Source: Paraburkholderia bryophila
GTDB lineage: Bacteria > Pseudomonadota > Gammaproteobacteria > Burkholderiales > Burkholderiaceae
Reading direction: 5' to 3'
NCBI RefSeq assembly: GCF_013409255.1
Contig: NZ_JACCAS010000001.1
Coordinates: 2,666,001-2,730,000, forward strand
DNA: 64,000 bases
Within the stretch, counting starts at the first letter, position 1, and each line of letters starts with the position of its first letter. A program made the position numbers and the translations under genes. Below, in pieces: positions 18,058 through 26,776 of this stretch. The notes below the pieces were generated by a model, which worked only from the letters and a program-made list of their open reading frames with translations, did no database searches and had not been told where the DNA came from.

Positions 18058-18945
18058 ATGCAGCCCGCTTCAATCGACGACACCCTCGCGCAACTCGCGA
18101 GCCAACGCTATTTCGCCAGCCGCGAACTCGCGACCGCGTTGTACCTTGCGCTGCGCATGGAGCGGCCGTTGTTCGTCGAAGGCGAGCCGGGCGTCGGCAA
18201 GACCGAACTCGCCAAAGCCGCCGCCGGAATGCTCGGTACGACGATGCTGCGGCTGCAATGCTACGAAGGGCTCGACACGGCGAGCGCGCTGTACGAGTGG
18301 GACTACCCGCGTCAAATCATGGCGCTACGTCTCGCCGAAGCCGCCGGCGAACGACCCGACAACGACACGCTGTATCGCGGCGAATTCCTGCTGAAGCGTC
18401 CGCTGTTGCAAGCGCTGATGCCCGACGAGCATCATCCGGGCGCGCGGCGTGTGCTGCTGATCGACGAGATCGATCGCGCCGACGAACCGTTCGAGGCTTT
18501 CCTGCTGGAACTTCTGTCGGATTTTCAGGTATCGATTCCCGAATACGGCACGGTGCGCGCGGCGCAGCCGCCGCTGGTGGTGATGACCTCGAACCGCACG
18601 CGCGAAGTGCATGACGCGCTGAAACGCCGTTGCCTGTACCAGTGGATCGGCTATCCGGAGCGCGATCGTGAGCTGGAGATCGTCGCCGCGCGAGCGCCGC
18701 AAACCTCGGCGGAATTGCAGCGGCGCGCGGTCGATTTCGTGCATCGGCTGCGTGGTATGGATCTGTTCAAGGCGCCGGGAATTGCCGAGACGATCGACTG
18801 GTGCCGCGCGTTGGAAGCGCTGTCGGTGACAGAACTCGATCCGCAGTCGGTGCAGAACACGTTGGGCGTGTTGCTGAAGTATCAGGACGATCTGGCGCGC
18901 GTCGACGCCGCGCAAATCGCGCAGTGTCTCGCGGCGCCGGGATAG
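18058..18945 (+). CDS. coxD: MoxR-type AAA+ ATPase, CoxD-like maturation chaperone
   Basis: The 295-residue protein has Walker A GEPGVGKT at residues 42-49 and Walker B VLLIDEIDRAD. A sensor region MTSNRTREVHDALKRRC is typical of MoxR ATPases. In Oligotropha, CoxD inserts sulfur and copper into the CoxL active site together with CoxE. Because this CoxL lacks the Cu-binding Cys, the role here is more likely sulfuration or general maturation. It is followed 5 bp later by the vWA partner, the common MoxR-vWA pairing. Confidence 0.9.
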   Translation: MQPASIDDTLAQLASQRYFASRELATALYLALRMERPLFVEGEPGVGKTELAKAAAGMLGTTMLRLQCYEGLDTASALYEWDYPRQIMALRLAEAAGERPDNDTLYRGEFLLKRPLLQALMPDEHHPGARRVLLIDEIDRADEPFEAFLLELLSDFQVSIPEYGTVRAAQPPLVVMTSNRTREVHDALKRRCLYQWIGYPERDRELEIVAARAPQTSAELQRRAVDFVHRLRGMDLFKAPGIAETIDWCRALEALSVTELDPQSVQNTLGVLLKYQDDLARVDAAQIAQCLAAPG

Positions 18946-18950
18946 TCAGC

Positions 18951-20183
18951 ATGACGACGCCCGTCGGTACGCCGACCCTCGCCCGCAACGTCGTCCATTT
19001 CGTGCGCGTGTTGCGCGGCGCGGGCTTGCCGATGTCGCCGGCGCATGCCGTCGACGCGCTCGCCGCACTGCACTGGATCGATCTCGGCCGTCGCGACGAC
19101 GTGCGCGCCGCGCTGGCCGCGTCGCTGGTCTCCGCGCCCGACGAACGCGACCTGTTCAACGCCGCCTTCGACCTGTTCTGGCGCGATCCCGACTGGGAAG
19201 GCAAACTGCGCGCGCTGCTGCTGCCCAAAGTGCGCGACGGCCTGCCGCCGCCCAAACGCAATAACCGTCTCGCCGATGCACTCGCCGTCCGCGCGCTGCC
19301 CTCGCCGCATCGCAAGACTCCGCAGGAAACCGAGCAACACGAACTGCGCGCGCACGCCACCTTCAGCGCGGAAGAACGGCTGCGCCACCGCGATTTCGAC
19401 ACCCTCACCGCCGATGAATGGCGCACCTTGCGTCACCTGATCCGCGGCCAGCGCCTGCCGCTCGCCACCGAACCGACGCGCCGCCTGAAGGCCGCCTCGC
19501 ACGGCACGCATGCGGACTTGCGCGCGAGCGCGCGACACGCGGTGCGCGCGGGCGGCGACTGGACCGTGTGGAAGTATCGCGCGGTAGTCGAGCGCAAACC
19601 GCCGCTCGTGTTGCTGCTCGACATCTCCGGCTCGATGAGCAGTTATTCGCGCGCGGTGCTGTATTTCTGCCACGCGCTGTTGCAGTCGCGCGAACGGCTG
19701 CAGGTGTTTCTGTTCGGCACGCGACTCACCAACGCGACGCGCGCGCTGCGCGAGCGCGACCCCGACGTCGCGATCGCCGCGCTCACCGAGCAGGTGGTCG
19801 ACTGGTCGGGCGGCACGCGGATCGGCGCGGCGCTCGCGGAATTCAACCGCCGCTGGGCGCGGCGCGTGCTGACCGGTCGCGCCACGGTGCTGCTCGTGAC
19901 GGACGGGCTCGATCACGAAGCGATCGACGTGCTCGATACCGAAATGGCGCGCCTGCACCGCTTCGCGCATCGGATCGTCTGGCTCAATCCGCTGCTGCGT
20001 TTCAGCGGCTTTTCCCCGAAAGCGCGCGGCGTGCAGGCGATCCTGCCGTATGTCGACGCACATCGCCCGGTTCATAATCTCGACAGCCTGACCGCGTTCG
20101 GCCACGACCTCGCGCAGCTCACGCGCGCGCCGCGTCCGGCCGTCGCCGCCAGGCCCCCCGCAGGAGCGACGCCATGGAACTGA
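18951..20183 (+). CDS. coxE: von Willebrand factor A protein, CoxE-like
   Basis: The 410-residue start at ATG 18951 lies five bases after the coxD stop. The C-terminal vWA domain shows the MIDAS metal site DISGSMSSYSR, then SGGTRIGAAL and LLVTDGLDHEA. The N-terminal 200 residues are Arg- and Leu-rich helices characteristic of CoxE. It works with the MoxR ATPase in maturation of the molybdenum enzyme. The stop overlaps the next gene by 10 bp. Confidence 0.9.
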   Translation: MTTPVGTPTLARNVVHFVRVLRGAGLPMSPAHAVDALAALHWIDLGRRDDVRAALAASLVSAPDERDLFNAAFDLFWRDPDWEGKLRALLLPKVRDGLPPPKRNNRLADALAVRALPSPHRKTPQETEQHELRAHATFSAEERLRHRDFDTLTADEWRTLRHLIRGQRLPLATEPTRRLKAASHGTHADLRASARHAVRAGGDWTVWKYRAVVERKPPLVLLLDISGSMSSYSRAVLYFCHALLQSRERLQVFLFGTRLTNATRALRERDPDVAIAALTEQVVDWSGGTRIGAALAEFNRRWARRVLTGRATVLLVTDGLDHEAIDVLDTEMARLHRFAHRIVWLNPLLRFSGFSPKARGVQAILPYVDAHRPVHNLDSLTAFGHDLAQLTRAPRPAVAARPPAGATPWN

Positions 20184-20803
20184 CCGACACCCACACACTG
20201 CCGGTTTCGCAGCAACGAACGTGGGACGCGTTGAACGACACGGAAATTTTGCGCGCCTGCATTCCGGGCTGCGAAAGCATCGATCCCGACGGTGAGAACG
20301 CCTATCTGGTCGCGCTGAGCGCAGCGGTCGGGCCCGTCAAGGCGCGTTTCAAGGGGCGCATGCAACTGACCGACATCGACGCGCCGAACGGCTACAGCAT
20401 CGTGTTCGAAGGCCAGGGCGGCGCCGCGGGTTTCGCCAAGGGCAATGCCCGCGTCTCGCTCGAAGCCGACGGCGACGCCGCCGACTCGACGAAGCTCTCC
20501 TACACGGCGAGCGCGCAGGTGGGCGGCAAGCTCGCGCAGATCGGTTCCAGGCTGGTGGACGGCGCGGCGCGTAAAATCGCGGGCGAATTCTTCAAGCGCT
20601 TCGGCGCGCGGGTGAGTGGCGAGGGTGGCGCGGACGTTGAAAACGTCGACAACATTGACGCGGCCGCCCCGGAAGGCACCGAGCCAGCAGCCGATCCCAC
20701 GGCGCGGAACAATACAGCACAGAATGAGGCCGCGGACGGCAAGTCCGCCGGCGACGCAACGAAAAGGAAGAAATCATGGACAGCGTGGATCTCGAAGTCC
20801 TGA
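20174..20803 (+). CDS. coxG: CoxG-family SRPBCC protein (carbon monoxide dehydrogenase subunit G)
   Basis: The 209-residue protein has the COXG/SRPBCC fold in its first 150 residues: LPVSQQRTWDALNDTEILR, IPGCESI and LSYTASAQVGGKLAQIGSRL. An acidic, Ala/Asn-rich linker follows, with a short hydrophobic or basic end. CoxG proteins help anchor CO dehydrogenase to the membrane in Oligotropha. The gene overlaps coxE by 10 bp and the next gene by 28 bp, indicating tight coupling. Confidence 0.88.
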   Translation: MELTDTHTLPVSQQRTWDALNDTEILRACIPGCESIDPDGENAYLVALSAAVGPVKARFKGRMQLTDIDAPNGYSIVFEGQGGAAGFAKGNARVSLEADGDAADSTKLSYTASAQVGGKLAQIGSRLVDGAARKIAGEFFKRFGARVSGEGGADVENVDNIDAAAPEGTEPAADPTARNNTAQNEAADGKSAGDATKRKKSWTAWISKS

Positions 20804-21798
20804 AGTCCAGCGCACGTTGGCTGGAAGAGGGACATCGCGCGTTACTGGTGACGGTGGTGAAGACGTGGGGCTCGTCGCCGCGTCCCGAGGGCGCGATGCT
20901 CGCGGTGCGCGACGATGGGCTGGTGGTCGGCTCGGTCTCGGGCGGCTGTATCGAAGACGATCTGATCGATCGTGTCCGGCAAAAAGGTATCGAGCAGACG
21001 CACCCGGAAGCGGTGAAGTACGGCATCACGGCGGAAGAAGCGCACCGTTTCGGCCTGCCCTGCGGCGGCACGATCCAGCTCGTGCTTGAACCGCTGGCGC
21101 CGCAAAGCGGCATTGCGGAACTGTGCAACGCGGTGGAAGACGGCCGGCTCGTCGCGCGCGAACTCGACATGGCGACCGGCGCGGTACAGCTCGGCAATGC
21201 GCTAGCCACGGACGGCGTGCTATTCGACGGCGAGCGGCTGTTGACGATCCACGGCCCGCGTTACCGGATGCTGGTGATCGGTGCGGGGCAGTTGTCGCGC
21301 TATCTATGTCAGATCGCGGTGGGGCTCGACTATCAGGTGACGGTGTGCGATCCGCGCGAAGAGTACACCGAGGAATGGAATATCCCCGGCACGAAGATCG
21401 TGCGCACCATGCCGGACGATACCGTGACCGACATGAAGCTCGACGAGCGCTGCGCGGTGATCGCGCTCACGCACGATCCGAAGCTCGACGACCTCGCGTT
21501 GATGGAAGCGTTGAAAACGCCAGCGTTTTACGTCGGCGCATTGGGCTCGCGGCGCAATAACCAGGCGCGGCGCGAACGGCTGAAGGAATTCGATCTGAAC
21601 GATACCGAACTGGCCCGTTTGCATGGGCCGGTGGGCATTTATATCGGCAGCCGCACGCCGCCCGAGATCGCGGTTTCGATTCTTGCCGAGGTGACGGCGG
21701 CTAAGAACGGCGTTTCTTTGCCGACGCTGCTGAAGGTTGAAGGCGCGAAGGCCGCGCGGGAAATTGCGGCGTCCGGCGATGCGACGTGTAGCGTGTAG
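20776..21798 (+). CDS. XdhC/CoxF-family molybdenum cofactor maturation protein
   Basis: The 340-residue protein has the N-terminal XdhC_CoxI domain (VTVVKTWGSSPRPEGAM, GSVSGGCIEDDL, GLPCGGTIQL). A C-terminal Rossmann XdhC_C domain follows (MLVIGAGQLSRYL, ALTHDPKLDDLAL, YVGALGSRRN). In Rhodobacter, XdhC binds Moco, helps add the terminal sulfur and inserts it into xanthine dehydrogenase. Here it should do the same for the form II enzyme. It is the last gene of the cox operon and starts inside coxG. Confidence 0.9.
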   Translation: MDSVDLEVLKSSARWLEEGHRALLVTVVKTWGSSPRPEGAMLAVRDDGLVVGSVSGGCIEDDLIDRVRQKGIEQTHPEAVKYGITAEEAHRFGLPCGGTIQLVLEPLAPQSGIAELCNAVEDGRLVARELDMATGAVQLGNALATDGVLFDGERLLTIHGPRYRMLVIGAGQLSRYLCQIAVGLDYQVTVCDPREEYTEEWNIPGTKIVRTMPDDTVTDMKLDERCAVIALTHDPKLDDLALMEALKTPAFYVGALGSRRNNQARRERLKEFDLNDTELARLHGPVGIYIGSRTPPEIAVSILAEVTAAKNGVSLPTLLKVEGAKAAREIAASGDATCSV

Positions 21799-21831
21799 CG
21801 TTTGATGGCGCGTTAGCTTAAGCGTTCGATT

Positions 21832-21858
21832 GCCTCGTGTGGCACGCGAGGCGGTTTT
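21832..21858 (+). terminator. Probable terminator of the cox operon
   Basis: GCCTCGTG (21832-21839) pairs with CGCGAGGC (21845-21852) in an 8-bp stem with one G-U pair, then GGTTTT. It lies between convergent genes. Confidence 0.6.
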
Positions 21859-21906
21859 GCCACAGCCACAGCCACCGCCGCTGCGCGAAGCAAGCTGAAA
21901 CGCGGA

Positions 21907-22647
21907 TTACATCAATCCGCAAACCACGGCGGCGATCACTGAGCCGCCCACCAGAATCACGCCCACCAGGCGGCGTTTGTTCAACTCGGTCCACAGCAAC
22001 ACGCCGGTCAGCGACAGCAGAATCATCCCGCCGGCAATCGTATCGATCAGCAACACCCAGCCGACGCTCAGACCCACGCCGCGATGCAGGTTGTTCATCG
22101 TCGTGAGAAACGAGTTGTGGGTGCGTTTCACCGCGACAAAGCCGTTACCGACCCAGTACTCGGCCTGCACGTTCTGCGCCGTGCCGAAGATGCCGACCTG
22201 CCAGAACTCCGGCTGCATCGTGCTGCGGTCGCCCCACGCCACCGGATGAGCCGGCTCGCGCTTGACTTTGCCCGGCTTGCCGTCGATCTTCAATTCGCCC
22301 TGCAGCCACTTCGCCATGTCCATTGGCGAGCGCAGCGGTTTCTGCGGCACGGGAATCTGCATTTCCTCGACCTGCGGCTCACCCGACGACACCTTCAACG
22401 GCCCGCCCCGGTGATTCAGCAGGAAGCCGGTCACGCCGAACATCAGTCCAAGCACGGCGCCCCACAACCCGACCCAGCCGTGCACCTTGCGCAGCCACTT
22501 GATGAAGTTCGCGCGCCGTGAACGCTGGCGTCGTGCAGCCTGCTCGCCGTCGTCCATCAGATGATGACCTCGCTGCGGCGTGTGCGCGGTGTATTGCGAG
22601 CCGCCGGCAGCGGCAGGTTTCATATCGATCGAATCAGGCGCGTTCAC
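21907..22647 (-). CDS. PepSY-associated transmembrane protein
   Basis: The 246-residue membrane protein has a basic N-tail, then FIKWLRKVHGWVGLWGAVLG, the PepSY_TM first helix with its conserved His. A long periplasmic loop of about 110 residues follows, then NNLHRGVGLSVGWVLLIDT and two C-terminal hydrophobic helices. Paired His in the first and third helices suggest heme contact, as in related ferric-siderophore reductases. A Fur-box-like site lies about 210 bp upstream of the start. The inferred role is iron uptake or reduction; no TonB receptor is in view. Confidence 0.75.
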   Translation of the reverse strand: MNAPDSIDMKPAAAGGSQYTAHTPQRGHHLMDDGEQAARRQRSRRANFIKWLRKVHGWVGLWGAVLGLMFGVTGFLLNHRGGPLKVSSGEPQVEEMQIPVPQKPLRSPMDMAKWLQGELKIDGKPGKVKREPAHPVAWGDRSTMQPEFWQVGIFGTAQNVQAEYWVGNGFVAVKRTHNSFLTTMNNLHRGVGLSVGWVLLIDTIAGGMILLSLTGVLLWTELNKRRLVGVILVGGSVIAAVVCGLM

Positions 22648-22749
22648 ATCCAGGCTCCAGCTACGGCAAATTGATCGCCACCGGGCGCGGCAACATTGCG
22701 CGCTCAGGGCTGCGGTAAAGGGATTACGTATCGAGTATCGAGAGGAGGT

Positions 22750-22785
22750 GCCGGACGTCCCGGCTTGCGGTCCAGGACGTCCGGC
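22750..22785. repeat. 11-bp inverted repeat upstream of divergent genes
   Basis: GCCGGACGTCC (22750-22760) and GGACGTCCGGC (22775-22785) are perfect arms with a 14-bp spacer. It lies in the space between the PepSY gene and the DUF3857 gene. It could be an operator or a hairpin; there is no T-run. Confidence 0.45.
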
Positions 22786-22854
22786 TGAAAAGCTGGCTGG
22801 CTGGCAGTCACAGAGGAGGAGAAATGTGACGGTACGCTGGCGATGCCTTTCAAT

Positions 22855-22869
22855 TGAGAATGGCTATCA
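22855..22869. promoter_or_regulatory. Fur-box-like sequence
   Basis: TGAGAATGGCTATCA matches the 7-1-7 Fur consensus TGATAATNATTATCA at 11 of 14 defined positions, in a distinctly AT-richer stretch. It lies between the PepSY membrane gene and the DUF3857 gene and could control either. Function is inferred only from sequence match. Confidence 0.45.
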
Positions 22870-22986
22870 TTACATAAATGAGGCATTTCCTCAATCGCAG
22901 CGCGTGGCTACCGCTTGACATCTACGCGGCGCAAACCGACTCTAGCTGGCGATCCCGTCAACATTGCCGCCGGAACCTTACCCGCC

Positions 22987-24894
22987 ATGCGCCCTTCTTC
23001 CGTGGTTAGTTTCGCCTTGGCGTTGTCCGGCTGGTTGGCCGGCGTTCCTTCGGCTAGCGCGAGCGTTCCAGCGAAGCTGGACGATCCCTATACGAACGAA
23101 GGCGAGACGCAGACCTTCACCGTGAACGCCGACGGCTCCTTCTCCAAGCTCGACGCGATGACGCTGCGCGTCAACAACGAAGCCGGCGTGGCGCGCGTGG
23201 CGCAGCAATACGTCTGGTTCAATCGCAACATGGCGGACGTCCAGATCCTCGAGGCCTACACGACGACCGCCGACGGTGTGCGGCACGACGTGCAGCCCGA
23301 GCAGATCCGCGACGTGCAGGAAGCCCGTTCGTTCGACGCGCCGATGTTCCAGGACATTCAGGAAAAGGTGATCGTGTTCCCCGCGGTCGAGCCGGGCGCG
23401 CGCGTGCATCTCACCTATCGCAAGACGCAGAAGCAGCCGATCGTGCCGGGCCAGTTCAGCGACTTCACGCCGCCCGATCTCGCGCCGACCCACAACTTCC
23501 GTCTGATCTACGACCTGCCCGCCGACAAACCGCTCTATGCCGACGCGCGCGGCTTCACCGCCTCGCAGCCGATCACGCGCGACGGCCGCACGCGCTACGA
23601 GTATCGCTACGACAAGGCGCACTTCAGCCGGCTGGAGCGCGGCTCGGTTGCGTACGTGTCGTATGGCGATCGGCTGATGGTCTCGACTTTCCCCGACTAC
23701 GCCGCGTTCGCCGCGACCTACCGCGAATCTGCGGTGGACCCGAGCGCGCACGACACCGCCGTCACGCGTCTCGCGCAACAGCTCACCGCACACGACCGCA
23801 CGCCGCGCGACAAAGCCAAAACGCTGTACGACTGGGTCCGCCGCAACGTGCGCTATGTGGCGATCAACGTCGGGCGCGGCGCGGTGGTGCCGCATAGCGC
23901 GAGTGAGATCCTCGCGAACCGCTACGGCGACTGCAAGGACCACGTCGCGTTATACGGCGCCTTGCTCGACGCGGCCGGCGTGCGTAACGAGCCTGCGCTG
24001 ATCAGCAGCGGCTCGATCTATACGCTGCCGAGCGTGCCGGGCTACGGCGTCATCAATCACATCATCACGTGGCTGCCGGATTTGCAGCAGTATGCCGATT
24101 CGACCGCGTCGAACGTCGAGTTCGGTTTTCTGCCTTCGTCGGATATGAACCGGCCAACCGTGCTGGTCGGCCAGGGCGTGCTGGCGAGCACACCCGCCAC
24201 CGCGCTGATGACGCGTAGCAGCGACCTCTCGCTGAATGTCGAACCGGATGGCTCGGCGAGCTTCACCTACCGGCTGGAAGCAGTGGGCGCGTCCGCCGAA
24301 CAGGCCCGCGCGATGTTGCGCACGCAGACGCCCGCACAACGCGAGGATTCGATTCAGGCCGAGTTGCGCAGCGTGAACCTGCGCGGCACGGCCACGCTCA
24401 GCACCAGCGACCTGAGCGCTGTCGACGGTCCGCTGACGATCACGATGAAAGGCACGCTGGAAAGTCTCGTGGTGCCGGGCGCGGCGGCATCCATTCCGGC
24501 GCTGACGAGTCTGGCCGGCGGCTTCGAAGCGGACACGCGCTATTGGCTGGGCGAACGTCAGCGCACGCAACCGTTCGTCTGCCACAACCTCACGTTGCAC
24601 GAACACGCGCGTATCGAACTGCCCGCGAATTTCCGCGTGCTCGACATGCCGGAGGCGAAGCGCACGCAAGACCGCTTCGTCGATTTTCAGTCGCAGTACA
24701 CGTTCGATCCGCTCAGCAATGTCGTCACGATGACGCGCGAAGGCGCCACGCATTTCAACAGCGACGTCTGCACGCCCGACGACTTCGCGCAGATGCGTCC
24801 CGCGATGGAAGCGATCGGCCGCGACGTGCGTGCCGAGGTGATTGTTAAATCGATGCTGGTGGAATCGTCGAGCGTGGCGTCGCAGGCGCCGTGA
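22987..24894 (+). CDS. Secreted DUF3857 and transglutaminase-like domain protein
   Basis: From ATG 22987 the protein is 635 residues with an N-terminal signal peptide ending near VPSASA. A TTG start at 22915 would add 24 residues ahead of it. A DUF3857 domain covers about residues 35-260. A transglutaminase-like fold follows, with the catalytic Cys in NRYGDCKDHVALYGALLDAAG, His in GYGVINHIITWL and Asp in YADST. These proteins are thought to be periplasmic or outer-membrane-associated, and substrates are unknown. The gene is alone on its strand and converges on srkA. Confidence 0.8.
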   Translation: MRPSSVVSFALALSGWLAGVPSASASVPAKLDDPYTNEGETQTFTVNADGSFSKLDAMTLRVNNEAGVARVAQQYVWFNRNMADVQILEAYTTTADGVRHDVQPEQIRDVQEARSFDAPMFQDIQEKVIVFPAVEPGARVHLTYRKTQKQPIVPGQFSDFTPPDLAPTHNFRLIYDLPADKPLYADARGFTASQPITRDGRTRYEYRYDKAHFSRLERGSVAYVSYGDRLMVSTFPDYAAFAATYRESAVDPSAHDTAVTRLAQQLTAHDRTPRDKAKTLYDWVRRNVRYVAINVGRGAVVPHSASEILANRYGDCKDHVALYGALLDAAGVRNEPALISSGSIYTLPSVPGYGVINHIITWLPDLQQYADSTASNVEFGFLPSSDMNRPTVLVGQGVLASTPATALMTRSSDLSLNVEPDGSASFTYRLEAVGASAEQARAMLRTQTPAQREDSIQAELRSVNLRGTATLSTSDLSAVDGPLTITMKGTLESLVVPGAAASIPALTSLAGGFEADTRYWLGERQRTQPFVCHNLTLHEHARIELPANFRVLDMPEAKRTQDRFVDFQSQYTFDPLSNVVTMTREGATHFNSDVCTPDDFAQMRPAMEAIGRDVRAEVIVKSMLVESSSVASQAP

Positions 24895-24927
24895 AGCGCC
24901 TGCGGTCTCGCCGTTCAACGCAAGTAC

Positions 24928-25956
24928 TCAGACCGGCCAGAGCGGCCCTTCCTGCATCGCGCCGATCTGCTCGCGCAATTCGAGAATGCGGTCTTCCCAA
25001 TAGCGCTGCGTGTTGAACCACGGAAACGCCGCCGGAAACGCCGGGTCGTCCCAGCGACGCGCGAGCCACGCCTGATAGTGAATCAGGCGCAGCGTGCGCA
25101 ACGCTTCGACCAGGTAGAGTTCGCGCGGCTCGAAGTCGCAGAAGTCTTCGTAACCGGCGAGCAGATCCGTCAGCGCACGCGACGCCTCGCCGCGTTCGCC
25201 CGGCAGCAGCAGCCACAAATCCTGAATCGCCGGCCCCATGCGGCTATCGTCGAAGTCGACGAAATGCGGGCCCGCGTCGGTCCACAGCACGTTGCTCGGA
25301 TGACAATCGCCGTGCATGCGCAGCAGACGAATCTCACCGGCGCGTTCGAACGCACGCTCAACGCCTTCGAGCGCGAGATTCACCACGGTCTCCCATGCGG
25401 TGCGCACGTCGTCCGGTACGAAGCGCTGAGCCAGCAGGAAATCGCGCGGCTCGTAGCCGAAGGTCTGGATGTCGAGCGTGGGACGCTCGGTGTAGTTTTG
25501 CGTCTGCCCCACCGCGTGAATACGGCCGATGAAACGCCCCAGCCATTCGAGCGTATCGCGCCGGTCGAGATCGGGCGCGCGACCGCCGCGGCGCTCGAAG
25601 ATCGAAAAGCGGAAGCCGTCGAAGCTATGCAGCGTGCGACCTTCGAACGCACGCGCGGGCACTGCCGGAATCTCGCGCGCGGCGAGATCGGCGACAAACG
25701 CGTGTTCTTCGAGAATGGCCGCGTCGGTCCAGCGCTCGGGACGATAGAACTTCGCGACTACCGGCGGGCCGTCTTCCACGCCCACCTGGTACACGCGGTT
25801 CTCGTAGCTGTTGAGCGGCAGCATGCGGCCGTCGGTGCGTACACCGACGGTGGCGAGCACGCTGTCGAGCGCGTCGAGCACGATTTCCGGCTGGAGCCGG
25901 GCGAAGGGCGCAGCGCTATTCGCGCCGGCCGGGGAATCGGAAGTGTCGTCGTTCAT
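24928..25956 (-). CDS. srkA: Stress response kinase A (YihE/RdoA-type protein kinase)
   Basis: The 342-residue protein fits the SrkA/YihE family. The N-lobe has the nucleotide-binding Lys in PPVVAKFYRPERW. The catalytic loop is MHGDCHPSNVLW with Asp and Asn, and the metal-binding site is FVDFDDSRMGPAIQD. The fold is that of choline/aminoglycoside kinases. In E. coli it phosphorylates Ser/Thr and protects against MazF-mediated death under Cpx control. No partner is visible nearby. It is transcribed opposite its upstream neighbour and ends 33 bp from it. Confidence 0.9.
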   Translation of the reverse strand: MNDDTSDSPAGANSAAPFARLQPEIVLDALDSVLATVGVRTDGRMLPLNSYENRVYQVGVEDGPPVVAKFYRPERWTDAAILEEHAFVADLAAREIPAVPARAFEGRTLHSFDGFRFSIFERRGGRAPDLDRRDTLEWLGRFIGRIHAVGQTQNYTERPTLDIQTFGYEPRDFLLAQRFVPDDVRTAWETVVNLALEGVERAFERAGEIRLLRMHGDCHPSNVLWTDAGPHFVDFDDSRMGPAIQDLWLLLPGERGEASRALTDLLAGYEDFCDFEPRELYLVEALRTLRLIHYQAWLARRWDDPAFPAAFPWFNTQRYWEDRILELREQIGAMQEGPLWPV

Positions 25957-26124
25957 GCACGCATTGTGCGCCGCGCCGCCGTCAAAGACGAGGGCAACGG
26001 CTCACGATGCAGTCGAGAGCGCCTGAGCGCAGGGTGGCCGCGCGATGGGCGCGCGGCTTACAGACAGCAAACGCGCAAACGAACCAACGCGCCAATAAGC
26101 CAACGCGTCGAACTCAAACCAGCG

Positions 26125-26337
26125 TCAATGAATCTGCGCACTCGACGGACGTACCTGCTCGCCCGTGTCGATCAGGTCTTCCAGGAAGAAGGGTTCAGTA
26201 TTCAGGTGCTCGGACGTGCCGGGCTCGCCGGCATACCACGCCACCATGGCCATGTCGCCGAGAATACGCATGACAATTCCGCGCGCGCCCTGCGGCACGG
26301 CGATATGCACCGATCGGACAATAGAACCGATTTGCAT
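26125..26337 (-). CDS. Small conserved-looking hypothetical protein (70 residues)
   Basis: The start at ATG 26337 is chosen because GGAGAACGGGGAAAC lies just upstream on the minus strand; the frame remains open further upstream without a ribosome site. The 70-residue product is mostly beta-prone, with alternating hydrophobics in IVRSVHIAVPQGARGIVMRI and a short acidic helix at the end. It resembles small KOW/SH3-like folds, but I do not recognise a family. No obvious operon partner. Confidence 0.6.
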   Translation of the reverse strand: MQIGSIVRSVHIAVPQGARGIVMRILGDMAMVAWYAGEPGTSEHLNTEPFFLEDLIDTGEQVRPSSAQIH

Positions 26338-26776
26338 GATGTTTCCCCGTTCTCCCATAGCCGGCTTTGTGATTTCGCGCCGGTCAAGGTAAATAAAAAC
26401 GCCGCCACGCCGATAACGTTGCGTACGCACCCAATCTTCTGCGCGTCTGACGCGTGAGAGGTTCGAGTCATTGTTCCCGTTTTGCGGGGCCATGAAAAGC
26501 GCGAACTCAGGGCACTTGACCCGTCGTTTCGCCCTATTCCCATTACGCCGCGCCGGCCCGATGATTCCTAGCGTAACGCGTCGTAACGAGCCCATCATAA
26601 ACCCAGCTGGGGGGATATATCAAAAACGTGCATCGACACAATGATCCGCTGAATCGGCCCGGCGCGGCCGTTGGCCCGTATGGCGGCCTTCACTGGAGTC
26701 GGGGTCGGGTTCAGGCTCGCCGTGCCTGCGGCGTCGCGGGCGCCGTCCTCTTCCGCTTCGAGCGGCACGACTAGCC
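26338..26776. other. Divergent intergenic region before the RND operon
   Basis: No gene is visible. Two direct copies of CGTAACG at 26572-26578 and 26582-26588 start exactly 10 bp apart, about one helical turn. They lie some 190 bp before the efflux permease and might bind a regulator. A low-GC patch near 26380-26410 probably serves the small minus-strand gene. Confidence 0.4.
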
